Positions 8,573-16,897 of a stretch of DNA of 64,000 nt are shown piece by piece. Every line of letters starts with the position of its first letter. The stretch's first letter is position 1. The notes under the pieces are model-generated. The model searched no databases. It saw only the letters and a program-made list of their open reading frames with translations, and had not been told where the DNA came from. Both the position numbers and the translations under genes were made by a program. Source of the DNA: QHXW01 sp035297145 (GTDB taxonomy: Bacteria > Acidobacteriota > Terriglobia > Bryobacterales > Bryobacteraceae); assembly GCA_035297145.1 (NCBI GenBank), contig DATGZN010000058.1:1-64000 (forward strand), in the 5' to 3' direction.

Positions 8573-9358
8573 ATGCTGCTTGGTCCGGTAGTCTGGGTCC
8601 TTACGCTAGCGATCTGCTACGTCTTTCTCGGTCATTATTGGTGGTTCCCGCCGCCGATCTCGCAGCACGGCCAAGCCTACGACCAGCAGTTCACCGCCAC
8701 GCTCTGGGTTACTGGCATCATCTTCTTCTGCGCGCAAATGTCGCTGGGATGGGTGATCGTTAAGTTCCGTGATCGCGGCGGTATAGCGCGGTACTCCCAC
8801 GGAAATAACGTTCTCGAGGTAGTGTGGACATCGGCAACCGCGGTGCTCTTCATCGGCCTGGTGCTGGCGGGAACACGTATCTGGGCGGCAGTACATTTCG
8901 AAGAGGCTCCGGCCAATGCGCTCAAAATCGAGGTCATGTCCAAGCAGTTTGCCTGGGCGTTCCGCTATCCCGGGCCGGACGGCAAGTTCGGACGCACCGA
9001 TCTCAAACAGGTCAACGACCAGGGTGGCAATCCGTTCGGCATCGACGACAAGGATCCCGCGGGCAAGGACGATATCACCAGCGCATCGATCAAAGTGCCG
9101 GCGGGAAGGCCGATCCAGCTCATCATGCGATCACGCGACGTCATCCACAATTTCTTCGTGCGTGAGTTGCGCTTGAAGCAGGACATCGTCCCTGGTATGG
9201 AGATCCCTTTCCATTTCCAGGCCGATCAGGTGGGCACCTACGAAGTTCCTTGCTCGGAGTTGTGCGGGCTGGGCCATCATCAGATGCGGACCACGCTCGA
9301 GGTGATGGCACCGGCGGACTTCGAGAAATGGCTCCAGGAGCAGGCCGCGCAGAAGTGA
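8573..9358 (+). CDS. coxB: Cytochrome c oxidase subunit II
   Basis: A 261-residue subunit II that takes electrons from cytochrome c at its periplasmic CuA centre and passes them to subunit I. All CuA ligands are visible: His192 in DVIHNFF, then CSELCGLGHHQM with Cys227, Glu229, Cys231, His235 and Met238. The N-terminal part has three hydrophobic segments (about residues 4-20, 43-63 and 84-101) instead of the usual two, with no lipobox. An insertion rich in Asp/Gly (about residues 138-168) sits in the cupredoxin domain. GGAG six bases before the ATG supports the start. It is the first gene of the oxidase operon. No cytochrome c domain is fused, so this is aa3-like in its electron entry. Confidence 0.95.
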   Translation: MLLGPVVWVLTLAICYVFLGHYWWFPPPISQHGQAYDQQFTATLWVTGIIFFCAQMSLGWVIVKFRDRGGIARYSHGNNVLEVVWTSATAVLFIGLVLAGTRIWAAVHFEEAPANALKIEVMSKQFAWAFRYPGPDGKFGRTDLKQVNDQGGNPFGIDDKDPAGKDDITSASIKVPAGRPIQLIMRSRDVIHNFFVRELRLKQDIVPGMEIPFHFQADQVGTYEVPCSELCGLGHHQMRTTLEVMAPADFEKWLQEQAAQK

Positions 9359-9407
9359 GACCCGACCGCGGCGTATCAATCAGTTCAGCAATCTTAGGGG
9401 AGAAAGC

Positions 9408-11162
9408 ATGTCCTCACCGGTAGTGCATCCGGCGCATCACGCGCCGACCGGCTTTATACGCCGTTATATCTTCAGCCTCGACCACAAGGTAATTGGCATT
9501 CAGTATTACTTCCTAGCCGTGTTCTCGGTATTTCTGGGAATGGCGCTGTCGGTACTGATGCGGTTCCACATGGTCTACCCCGACGCCAAGGTTTCGTTGT
9601 TCGAGAAGCTGTGGCCGACAGGCGCGCCGGGTGGGATCATGACGCCGGAACTCTACCTCTCGCTCATGACGATGCACGGCACCATCATGGTGTTCTTCGT
9701 GCTCACCACGGCGCCGCAAAGCGGATTTGGAAACTACTTCCTGCCGATTCAAATCGGCGCCGAGGACATGGCTTTCCCGGTTTTGAACATGCTTTCCTTC
9801 TGGACCACGTTCCTGGCCCTCATCGTAATGGTGGCGGCGTTCTTCGTGCCGGGCGGCGCACCGCTGGCAGGCTGGACAGCTTACCCGCCGCTGAGCGCGG
9901 TCGGGCCGCTTTCCGGGCCGGGTGAAGGCTTAGGGCAGACTCTCTGGATCATCAGCATCGCCATCTTTTGTGGCGCATCGCTCATGGGCGCAATCAATTT
10001 CATCGCCACCACCATCGACTTGCGCGCGCGCGGATTGTCGATGATGCGGATGCCGCTCACCTGCTGGAGCTGGTTCGTCACCGCGATTCTGGGTTTACTC
10101 GGGTTTGCCGTGCTGCTGGCGGCGGGCGTGCTGCTATTGCTCGACCGTCTGGCGGGCACGAGCTTTTTCCTGCCGGCGGGGCTGCTGGTGAGCGACCAGA
10201 TCCTGAATCACAAGGGCGGCTCGCCGCTGCTGTGGCAGCACCTGTTCTGGTTTTTCGGCCATCCGGAAGTGTACATCGCCATCCTTCCCGGAATGGGCGT
10301 GGCCTCGCAACTGCTCGCGACCTTCTCGCGCAAGCCGATTTTCGGTTATCGCGCCATGGTGTACGCCATCTTGAGCATCGGCTTTCTGGGATTTTTCGTC
10401 TGGGGCCATCACATGTTCATGAGCGGCATGAATCCGTATTCGGCATTCGCGTTTTCGATCCTCACTATGTCGATCGGCGTACCGTCGGCCATCAAGACGT
10501 TTAACTGGATCGGAACGCTATGGGGCGGCAGAATCCAGTTCACCACCGCCATGCTGTTCGCGCTGGGCTTTGTCTCGCTTTTTGTCACCGGCGGGATCAG
10601 CGGCATTTTCCTGGGCCAGCCGGCTCTGGATCTCTACTTCCACGACACCTATTTCGTAGTCGGCCACTTCCACATGATCATGGGCGTCGCGGCGATCTTC
10701 GGCATGTTCGCCGGAACGTTTTACTGGTTCCCCAAGGTGACCGGAAAGTTCATGAATGAAACTCTCGGGAAGATCCACTTCTACCTGACCTTCATCGGCG
10801 TGTACTGCATCTTCACTCCCATGCATTTTCTGGGGATCGCCGGCAATCCGCGCCGTTATGCGGATTTCACGAACTTCGATTTTATGGGCAAGCTGATGCC
10901 GGTCCACACGTTCATGACGCACTCGGCGATCTTCACCATGGTGGTCCAGTTCATCTTCCTGTTCAATTTGTTCTGGAGCATCAAGAAGGGCAAACCGGCG
11001 CCGATCAATCCCTGGAACGCGACCACCCTCGAGTGGACCATCCCGTCGCCGCCGCCCTTCGACAACTTCGCGGGCAAGCACCCGGTCGTGAACCATGGTC
11101 CGTATGAGTACAGTGTTCCGGGCGCGGCGAAAGATTACATCATGCAGTCCGATCCGGCCTAG
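9408..11162 (+). CDS. coxA: Cytochrome c oxidase subunit I (haem-copper catalytic subunit)
   Basis: A 584-residue, twelve-helix haem-copper oxidase subunit I that reduces oxygen and pumps protons. Visible signatures are the low-spin haem His in MHGTIMVFF, the CuB region WFFGHPEVYIAILP with the cross-linked His-Tyr pair and the Glu of the D channel, HHMFMSG with two more CuB histidines, and HDTYFVVGHFHM with the haem a3 and second low-spin ligands. The HPEVY Glu points to the A1 type of haem-copper oxidase. GGGGAG five bases before the ATG supports the start. It lies 49 bases after coxB in the same operon. No haem A synthase or assembly gene is in the visible cluster. Confidence 0.96.
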   Translation: MSSPVVHPAHHAPTGFIRRYIFSLDHKVIGIQYYFLAVFSVFLGMALSVLMRFHMVYPDAKVSLFEKLWPTGAPGGIMTPELYLSLMTMHGTIMVFFVLTTAPQSGFGNYFLPIQIGAEDMAFPVLNMLSFWTTFLALIVMVAAFFVPGGAPLAGWTAYPPLSAVGPLSGPGEGLGQTLWIISIAIFCGASLMGAINFIATTIDLRARGLSMMRMPLTCWSWFVTAILGLLGFAVLLAAGVLLLLDRLAGTSFFLPAGLLVSDQILNHKGGSPLLWQHLFWFFGHPEVYIAILPGMGVASQLLATFSRKPIFGYRAMVYAILSIGFLGFFVWGHHMFMSGMNPYSAFAFSILTMSIGVPSAIKTFNWIGTLWGGRIQFTTAMLFALGFVSLFVTGGISGIFLGQPALDLYFHDTYFVVGHFHMIMGVAAIFGMFAGTFYWFPKVTGKFMNETLGKIHFYLTFIGVYCIFTPMHFLGIAGNPRRYADFTNFDFMGKLMPVHTFMTHSAIFTMVVQFIFLFNLFWSIKKGKPAPINPWNATTLEWTIPSPPPFDNFAGKHPVVNHGPYEYSVPGAAKDYIMQSDPA

Positions 11163-11177
11163 CGCGAAAATCGGAGT

Positions 11178-11816
11178 ATGGCCAGCTCGCTCACTACCGA
11201 TATCGTCCACGGACCTCCTCCTCCGCCCACACGGAACTTTGGCGGCGGAGATGGAGAACCCGGAGGCCGCGGCGCTCACCGGCGCGCTTCCATGACCGGG
11301 TTGTTAGTGCTGCTGGCGGCTAGTGTGATGCTGTTCGCGGCATTCACGAGCGCTTTCTTCGTGAGGCGCGGCATGTCCAATGACTGGGTGGATACACCGC
11401 TTCCCAACATTCTGTGGATCAACACCGCGGTGCTGTTGGCTTCGAGCCTCGCCATCGAATTGGCGCGCCGCGCGCTGCGTTCCGGTAAGCGCACCGCGTT
11501 CGATCGCTACTGGACCGGCGCTACCATCCTGGGCGTAATCTTTCTCGGCGGCCAATACCTCGCCTGGCGGCAACTCAATGCCGCCGGATTCTATCTGGCC
11601 ACCAATCCTTCGAGCTCTTTCTTCTTTCTGCTGACGTGCACCCACGCGGTGCATTTGCTGGGCGGGATTTCCGCGCTGGGCTACATCGAGGTGCAGGCGC
11701 TGCTGTTGCGGCTCGGCCCCGGCAAGCGCACGGCAATCGACGTCAGCGGGTATTTCTGGCATTTTTTGGACGCCATCTGGATTTACCTGATGGCCTTATT
11801 TTTCTTCTGGGGGTAA
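11178..11816 (+). CDS. Cytochrome c oxidase subunit III, first copy
   Basis: A 212-residue membrane protein of the subunit III family, with a Pro/Gly-rich cytoplasmic N-terminus of about 38 residues and then five hydrophobic helices. The family marks are the LTCTHAVHLLGG helix and the C-terminal SGYFWHFLDAIWIYL. It is the short, five-helix type. It directly follows coxA and is followed eight bases later by a second subunit III gene, so the operon encodes two different subunit III proteins. Subunit III stabilises the catalytic subunit and protects it from turnover inactivation; why two are present is unknown. Confidence 0.88.
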   Translation: MASSLTTDIVHGPPPPPTRNFGGGDGEPGGRGAHRRASMTGLLVLLAASVMLFAAFTSAFFVRRGMSNDWVDTPLPNILWINTAVLLASSLAIELARRALRSGKRTAFDRYWTGATILGVIFLGGQYLAWRQLNAAGFYLATNPSSSFFFLLTCTHAVHLLGGISALGYIEVQALLLRLGPGKRTAIDVSGYFWHFLDAIWIYLMALFFFWG

Positions 11817-11823
11817 CGCAGGA

Positions 11824-12453
11824 ATGTCCGACGCGGAAGCCGTTGCGGTGGAATCGGTCTGGCAAGGGGGCGCACATCCGTATTCGATTGGATCGAAAAA
11901 GTTCGGGATGTGGCTGTTCATCATCTCGGATGCGCTGACGTTCTCGGTGCTGTTGATGGCCTACACCTATCTACGGCTTTCCACGCCGAATTGGCCCAAA
12001 CCGTTTATCTTCAATCCGAGCATCATCTTCTCCAGCGTCATGACGTTTTGCCTGCTCTCCAGCAGCTTGACCATGGTGATGGCGGTGCACGCCATGAATC
12101 ACGGCAACCGTGGCGCGACGGTGAAATGGATTCTCGCCACCATGGTGTTCGGTCTCGGATTCGTGGGGCTGCACATGACCGAGTGGGTGAACCTGATCAC
12201 TAACGAACACGTCACGCCGTTCAACAACGAGTGGGGCGTACCGTTGTTCGGCGGTACTTTTTTTGCCCTCACCGGTCTGCACATGACGCACGTCATCATC
12301 GGTGTGATCTACCTGGGCATCATCGCCTTCGCCGTGGGGCGCGGCAAATTCAAGTATGAGGATGTCGAGGTCAGCGGCCTCTACTGGCACTTCGTCGATC
12401 TGGTTTGGATGTTCATCTTCCCGCTGGTTTATCTGATGTCGGCCAAGGTATAG
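11824..12453 (+). CDS. coxC: Cytochrome c oxidase subunit III, second copy
   Basis: A 209-residue subunit III homologue with five membrane helices. FGMWLFIISDALTFS corresponds to the conserved first helix region, where most members have Ser-Glu; here the acidic residue is Asp. LTGLHMTHVIIG and SGLYWHFVDLVWMFIFPLVYL are the classical C-terminal helices. It differs strongly from the preceding copy, so the pair is an old duplication, not a recent one. It is followed by the subunit IV gene after 12 bases. Confidence 0.9.
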   Translation: MSDAEAVAVESVWQGGAHPYSIGSKKFGMWLFIISDALTFSVLLMAYTYLRLSTPNWPKPFIFNPSIIFSSVMTFCLLSSSLTMVMAVHAMNHGNRGATVKWILATMVFGLGFVGLHMTEWVNLITNEHVTPFNNEWGVPLFGGTFFALTGLHMTHVIIGVIYLGIIAFAVGRGKFKYEDVEVSGLYWHFVDLVWMFIFPLVYLMSAKV

Positions 12454-12465
12454 GAGTTATCAATC

Positions 12466-12786
12466 GTGAGCGATCATAGCGAAGCAGTGGAACACGTTGG
12501 CGGGACGACGCAATCGTTCCTCTACGTCTGGATAGCGTTGTTGGTGATGACCGGCATTGAGGTGTTGCTGGCGTATGAGCAGGTGCCCACGCTCATCATG
12601 CTGACCGCGCTGCTGGGATTGTCGATCGTCAAAGCGGCCCTGATCATCGCCTACTTCATGCACCTGAAGTTCGAAAAGCTGAGTCTGTTCCTGACACTGT
12701 TTCCGATGCTGATCCTGTGCATCATCCTCATGATGATTTTCATGCCGGACTCGATGCGGTCGCTGTCCATGCGGGTGGTGCAATGA
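12466..12786 (+). CDS. Cytochrome c oxidase subunit IV (prokaryotic type)
   Basis: A 106-residue protein with three hydrophobic helices (about residues 18-36, 42-65 and 73-93) and the AALIIAYFMHLKFEK element typical of the bacterial CoxD/CyoD-like fourth subunit. It starts at a GTG at 12466 with GGAG nine bases upstream. Its stop overlaps the ATG of the next gene (ATGA at 12783-12786), so translation of the two is coupled. The role is structural, in stability of the oxidase. Confidence 0.88.
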   Translation: MSDHSEAVEHVGGTTQSFLYVWIALLVMTGIEVLLAYEQVPTLIMLTALLGLSIVKAALIIAYFMHLKFEKLSLFLTLFPMLILCIILMMIFMPDSMRSLSMRVVQ

Positions 12787-13043
12787 AGCGGCTCGCCGCC
12801 CTGCTTCCGATACTGGCATCCAGTGCGTGCGCACAGTGCGTGATGTGTTTCCGCACCGCGGCCGCGCAGAATAGCGCGCGCGCACGTGTGATGAACATGG
12901 GAATCATCATTATGGTGATTCCGCCCGTTCTGATTCTGGCCGGCTTCATGGTGCTCGCCTACAAGCGCCGCAAGACTTACGCCGACGCCGAGCCGGTCGC
13001 GGAAGGCGAGGCGTGCCTCGCCCCTACAGTAAGTTCGCTGTAG
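12783..13043 (+). CDS. Small Cys-rich membrane protein at the end of the oxidase operon
   Basis: An 86-residue protein with a signal-like N-terminus (MKRLAALLPILASSACA), then three cysteines in a CxxCxxC pattern at positions 16, 19 and 22. One membrane helix follows (about residues 37-58), with the rest a charged tail. The start is fixed by a 4-base ATGA overlap with the subunit IV gene. Such a protein could help deliver or hold copper for the oxidase, but that is inference from position and the cysteines only; I do not recognise a named family. Its last codons run through a perfect palindrome (13005-13022). Confidence 0.75.
   Translation: MKRLAALLPILASSACAQCVMCFRTAAAQNSARARVMNMGIIIMVIPPVLILAGFMVLAYKRRKTYADAEPVAEGEACLAPTVSSL
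13005..13022. repeat. GC-rich 8-bp palindrome inside the 3' end of the last oxidase gene
   Basis: GGCGAGGC, two bases, GCCTCGCC: a perfect inverted repeat with a 2-base centre, the same architecture as the terminator hairpin 28 bases further on. The following CCCTACAG...CTGTAG forms a third small inverted repeat. The motif looks like a REP-type palindrome. Confidence 0.5.
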
Positions 13044-13050
13044 CTGTAGT

Positions 13051-13068
13051 GGCCGGGCATGCCCGGCC
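13051..13068. terminator. Bidirectional hairpin terminator between the oxidase operon and the DUF4139 gene
   Basis: GGCCGGGC, two bases, GCCCGGCC is a perfect inverted repeat eight bases after the last oxidase gene, followed by TTGCTTTT on the plus strand. It lies between convergent genes and could end both transcripts. Confidence 0.6.
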
Positions 13069-13075
13069 TTGCTTT

Positions 13076-15133
13076 TCAAAATTCCATCTTCTCGATCAGC
13101 GAATTCATTTCCGATTGCAGCGCCGCTTTCTTGCGGTCCAGTTCCGACTGCCGGTCACGCAGCGTGGCAAGCTGCCCTTCCTGATCGGCAAGCTGTTTGG
13201 CGTACTTCTGCACCTGTTCCTGCTGGCCCGGGACGCGATTCAGGCTGTCGATATTCTGGCGAATGCGGTTCTGGTCGTGGTCGAGAGCGTTGATCCGCTC
13301 GGTGACGCGTTGTTTCTCGCTGTCCGCCGCGGCTATCTGGCGCTTCCTGTCGAGGATGTCAGCGAGCTGCTTGCGGCCGGCGTCGCTCAAGTTCTTGTTT
13401 GAGATGTATCCCGCCAGCACATCCGGGGAAAGGCTACTGACGGCTATGGTGCTGTCGAAAACGTTCTCCTCTGTGACTGCAAATTTTTCAGTGGCGTCGG
13501 AGGCGAGCTTCACTTCGAAGCGATAAGCGTTGGCCGTTTTCTCGCTGGGCTTGCGCTCGAGCAGCGTGTAGCCGGGACGCGCGGGGTGCTCGATGATCAG
13601 CGTCTTCGCTTTCTGATCCACGTTGCGAATCGTGTAGGTCTTGGTTTCGACCGCCGCGCTCTTAGTCGTAAGCAGACCGCGATTGACGTGAATCTCACGA
13701 ACCACTGCGGCCTTGGAATCGAACTTCGTGGTGATGCGTGTGCCCAGATCGACAGCATAGCTGAGCAAGCGCTTGTCGCCGGTTTTGACGGTTTCCATTA
13801 ACGCCTCGCCGCCGTACGTACCGGCATCGAAAACGGTGATGGGGCCGCCATCGAGCGTCTTGCCGGTGGAGTTGCTGATCTCGGCGGCGTTGAGTGGATG
13901 CGCCGAGCTTTCGTCGGAATAGATGAGCAGCTTGCGTGCGGCAATTTTGTCTTGCAGGAACGGCAGCATCGCGGATTCACTTTTGCGAATGGTGACGGGA
14001 GTGGAGATGCGGTACTCGAACAGTTCGCCGAGTTCCTGAGCGGCAGCGGTTTGCGAGATAGAACTGGGAGTGGCGCTCAGCTGATCTGCCGCTACGCCTC
14101 CCCCAAAACCTCCAATGACGCCACCGGGACCGCTCTGGGGAGCCATCACTCTGGCGGGCGCAGGCGGCGGTGGCGGGGCCTTCTGCAATCTAGCGAAGCG
14201 TTCGAGATCCCTCCTGCCGTTAACCGGGCTCGCCTCCTTCTGATCCTTTTCTTCGTCCAGTGCCCCCGTATCCACCACAGGCGCGAGCGCCTGATCCTCC
14301 GCTAATTCCGCCTCAGGACGCCCGACGTACCTCGGCTCATACAGCCGGCTCACAAATGAAATCGGACGCCCCGACACCAGAGCCAGCCGCACATTCGTCC
14401 AGTCGTCGCCGGTCGTGTTGTCCACGATAGCCCAGCCTTCGAGCGTCGGCTGCCCGCTCTCGCCGAAGATCAGCCGGTAGCTCGATTTCCAGACCGGCGA
14501 GGGAATCATGTAGCTGGCTTGGATTTCGCGCGCACCCGAGTCACTCGAGTCGATGTACACACTGCGCTTGTCTTTCGATCGCGATTGCGCGATCGCCGCG
14601 AGATAATCCTTGAACTGGAGTTGCAGCTTCGGGTCACTGAACCGCAGCGAGCTGATGGCCCCGAGATCCACGTTGCGCAATTCGCCGGAGTCCAGTAGAA
14701 GCGTTGCCTGCTCGTGCTCCGGCTGATTCTGACCGCCGGCCAGCCGCCGTGCCCCCACAATCGCCCCCGCCACCGTCTCCGTTCCAAACTTCAGCTCTAC
14801 GCGCGCGCCTTTCAGTTGGTCAAGCACCGCGCTGAGCGGCTGCTGGCTGCCGATCGCGAACGGAAATTCTTCCAGCTTCTTGGCCAGCGGTTCGCTCGAA
14901 TCGTAGCGCAGCCCGGAGATCTTGCCGCCGCCTTTTTCCTCAACTGTCAGCGACTTCAGAACATCGTTCATCTCTTCGGCTTTGAAATCGAGCCGCGCCG
15001 ATTCGCCCGCCGCCAAATGGCCGGAACGTGCGAAATAGCCGACGCCGTGCTTGAACAGCACCACCTCGCGGACCGGGAGATCCGCGGCCGACATCGTGAC
15101 CGTAAACAGAAGTAAAGAAGCTAGTTGGCGCAT
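13076..15133 (-). CDS. Secreted DUF4139 domain protein
   Basis: About 685 residues with a signal peptide (MRQLASLLLFTVTMSAADLP). It has a beta-rich body with the DUF4139 (mucoidy inhibitor A-like) features: REVVLFKHGVGYFARSG at the N-terminus, IQASYMIPSPVWKSSYRL and WAIVDNTTGDDWTNVRLALVSGRPISF in the middle. A C-terminal region of about 110 residues is strongly heptad-like and charged, probably a coiled coil. A Pro/Gly-rich linker (about residues 325-370) separates the two halves. The function of DUF4139 proteins is unknown. I start at 15133, where AAGGAGG is four bases upstream; an ATG directly before it (15136) is possible. Confidence 0.8.
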   Translation of the reverse strand: MRQLASLLLFTVTMSAADLPVREVVLFKHGVGYFARSGHLAAGESARLDFKAEEMNDVLKSLTVEEKGGGKISGLRYDSSEPLAKKLEEFPFAIGSQQPLSAVLDQLKGARVELKFGTETVAGAIVGARRLAGGQNQPEHEQATLLLDSGELRNVDLGAISSLRFSDPKLQLQFKDYLAAIAQSRSKDKRSVYIDSSDSGAREIQASYMIPSPVWKSSYRLIFGESGQPTLEGWAIVDNTTGDDWTNVRLALVSGRPISFVSRLYEPRYVGRPEAELAEDQALAPVVDTGALDEEKDQKEASPVNGRRDLERFARLQKAPPPPPAPARVMAPQSGPGGVIGGFGGGVAADQLSATPSSISQTAAAQELGELFEYRISTPVTIRKSESAMLPFLQDKIAARKLLIYSDESSAHPLNAAEISNSTGKTLDGGPITVFDAGTYGGEALMETVKTGDKRLLSYAVDLGTRITTKFDSKAAVVREIHVNRGLLTTKSAAVETKTYTIRNVDQKAKTLIIEHPARPGYTLLERKPSEKTANAYRFEVKLASDATEKFAVTEENVFDSTIAVSSLSPDVLAGYISNKNLSDAGRKQLADILDRKRQIAAADSEKQRVTERINALDHDQNRIRQNIDSLNRVPGQQEQVQKYAKQLADQEGQLATLRDRQSELDRKKAALQSEMNSLIEKMEF

Positions 15134-15171
15134 CATGCCTCCTTGGACGGCATTTCCGGACGTAAAGTTCC

Positions 15172-15594
15172 TCACTCTCCCATTGCCTTTATGATGACGC
15201 GTTTGGGGCGCTGCCCGTCGAATTCGGCGTAATAAATCTGCTGCCACGGACCGAAATCCAACTTCCCCGCGGTTACCGGAACAATCACCTGGTGGTGCAC
15301 CAGCAGGCTTTTCAGGTGCGAATCACCGTTGGTTTCACCTGTTCGATGATGCCGGTAATCCTCGCGGAAGGGCGCCAGGTGCTCCAGCCATTCGTCGATA
15401 TCGGCAATCAATCCGTCCTCGGCGTCATTCACCCAAACGCCCGCGGTGATGTGCATGGCCGATACCAGGATCATCCCCTCGCGGATGCCGCTGTTGGCGA
15501 GCGCACTCTCCACCTGCGGCGTGATGTTGATGTATTCGCGGTGCCGTTTGGTACGAAATGTCAGGTGCTCTGTGTGGAATCTCATAGTTGCCAT
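15172..15594 (-). CDS. yjbQ: YjbQ/UPF0047 family protein
   Basis: A 140-residue single-domain protein of the YjbQ family, with EYINITPQVESALANSGIREGM, SAMHITAGVWVND with the conserved His, EDYRHHRTGETNGDSHLKS and HHQVIVPVTAGKLDFGPWQQIYYAEFDGQR. The two His clusters are the metal/phosphate site; family members have weak thiamine-phosphate synthase activity, but the natural role is unsettled. The ATG at 15594 has GGGAG nine bases upstream. It is followed on the same strand by the DUF4139 gene and divergent from the response regulator. Confidence 0.9.
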   Translation of the reverse strand: MATMRFHTEHLTFRTKRHREYINITPQVESALANSGIREGMILVSAMHITAGVWVNDAEDGLIADIDEWLEHLAPFREDYRHHRTGETNGDSHLKSLLVHHQVIVPVTAGKLDFGPWQQIYYAEFDGQRPKRVIIKAMGE

Positions 15595-15676
15595 GATACG
15601 CTGCTCCCAATTTTTTTCTTTTTTTGTCAAGAAACAGGTTCAGGCTTTGTTGCAGTTTGGTAAAATCGCGCTGTCA

Positions 15677-16072
15677 ATGCCCCTGGAGGCGGTGAGCATT
15701 CTGGTGGTCGACGACGAGCCCGCATTGCTGGAGAGCATGCGTTCTTATCTGTTGCGTCTGGGCCACAAGGTGACTGCGTTTCGCAATGCTGCTACCGCTT
15801 GGGAGAGCCTTGCCTCCCAAGACCCCGCCCCGTCGGTCGTGATCGTGGACCTGACTCTCCAAGGCATGTCCGGCGACGAGTTCATTCGCAAAGTCATGGA
15901 GCGCGATCCGGGAATCGCCGTGCTGGCAACCAGTGGATATCCAACTTCGCTCGAAACCCTGGGCCTGCCGCGGGGCACCCACGTTGCCATGCTGCAGAAA
16001 CCTTTCACGCCGCGCATGCTCACGGAAGCCTTGGAGCGCCTGCTACGCGGCGAGCAAGGTGCGACGGTATAG
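15677..16072 (+). CDS. Stand-alone response regulator receiver domain
   Basis: A 131-residue CheY-like receiver with no output domain. The acidic pocket is DDE near the N-terminus, the phosphoacceptor Asp is in VVIVDLTLQGMSGDEF, a Thr/Ser switch is in VLATSGYP, and the conserved Lys is in MLQKPFTPRML. It would be phosphorylated by a histidine kinase elsewhere, as none is adjacent. The ATG at 15677 lacks an obvious ribosome-binding site; a GTG at 15692 has GGAGG only two bases upstream. An AraC-type regulator follows 12 bases downstream. Confidence 0.88.
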   Translation: MPLEAVSILVVDDEPALLESMRSYLLRLGHKVTAFRNAATAWESLASQDPAPSVVIVDLTLQGMSGDEFIRKVMERDPGIAVLATSGYPTSLETLGLPRGTHVAMLQKPFTPRMLTEALERLLRGEQGATV

Positions 16073-16084
16073 CGCCATACGGAT

Positions 16085-16888
16085 ATGGTTTGGCTGGATG
16101 AAGGCGGCCGCAGGCGTGAGTACGCGCGATTGATAGCGTCGCCCGCGAGCCTCGCGCCTTGGGTGGAACATTTTTGGATTCAGAAAGAGCGTGGCCCCGC
16201 GCCGGAGCGGCCGTGGAGAATCGTCGCGGATTTCTGCGGGCATCTCGTTTTTACATTCGAATCGCGGCCAGGCAGCCCAGACCGGATCAGGTGTTCCGTC
16301 GTCGGTAGCCGCGCCGTGTACGCTGACATCGGCGTCGCGCGGCGAAGGCTCACCATCGGTGCGCGGTTACGGGTTGGTGCGCTGGCTCAGCTTACCCAGT
16401 CGCGAGCCGATGTGTTCACCGGGCGTGCATTCAAAGTGGAAGATGTGTTCGGCTCGCCGGGCCGTGCATTGACAGACCGTATGAGCAACTCCACGGAAGC
16501 CGCCGTCGACTACCTGACGGCGTTCCTCAATGGGCAGTTATCGTCCCGCGAAGCAGACCTGCAATTGCAACGAGCAATGCAATCCGCTTGCTCCGTTGCC
16601 TCGTTGGCCGGAACACTGAACATTTCACTCCGCGCGGCCTATACGCGCACGGCCGAGACCGCCGGGCTGAGTCCAAGGCGCCTGCTTCGCATCATGCGGC
16701 TGCACCGGGCGCTTCACCATGCGACGATGCCGCCCATGAAGTGGTCAGAAACCGCTTATCTGGCTGGGTTTGCCGACCAGGCTCACTTGGTGAGAGAATT
16801 CCGTGCGCTTCTCGGCGATTCTCCAAACGCGTGGCGCGCTCGTTCCGTTGCCGATTCGTTCAATACCGAAGCCGGTCTGGTGCGCTAG
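16085..16888 (+). CDS. AraC-type transcriptional regulator
   Basis: A 267-residue protein. Residues 1-140 form an N-terminal sensor-like domain (LAPWVEHFWIQKERG, HLVFTFESRPG, VGSRAVYADI) like the domain found in many AraC regulators of soil bacteria. The C-terminal 100 residues hold the two helix-turn-helix units: SVASLAGTLNISLRAAYTRTAETAGLSPRRLLR and SETAYLAGFADQAHLVREFRALLGDSPNAWR. The second is the conserved AraC signature. The ligand and targets are unknown. It is downstream of the receiver gene and upstream of a HExxH protein on the same strand. Confidence 0.85.
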   Translation: MVWLDEGGRRREYARLIASPASLAPWVEHFWIQKERGPAPERPWRIVADFCGHLVFTFESRPGSPDRIRCSVVGSRAVYADIGVARRRLTIGARLRVGALAQLTQSRADVFTGRAFKVEDVFGSPGRALTDRMSNSTEAAVDYLTAFLNGQLSSREADLQLQRAMQSACSVASLAGTLNISLRAAYTRTAETAGLSPRRLLRIMRLHRALHHATMPPMKWSETAYLAGFADQAHLVREFRALLGDSPNAWRARSVADSFNTEAGLVR

Positions 16889-16897
16889 ATTGCGGAG

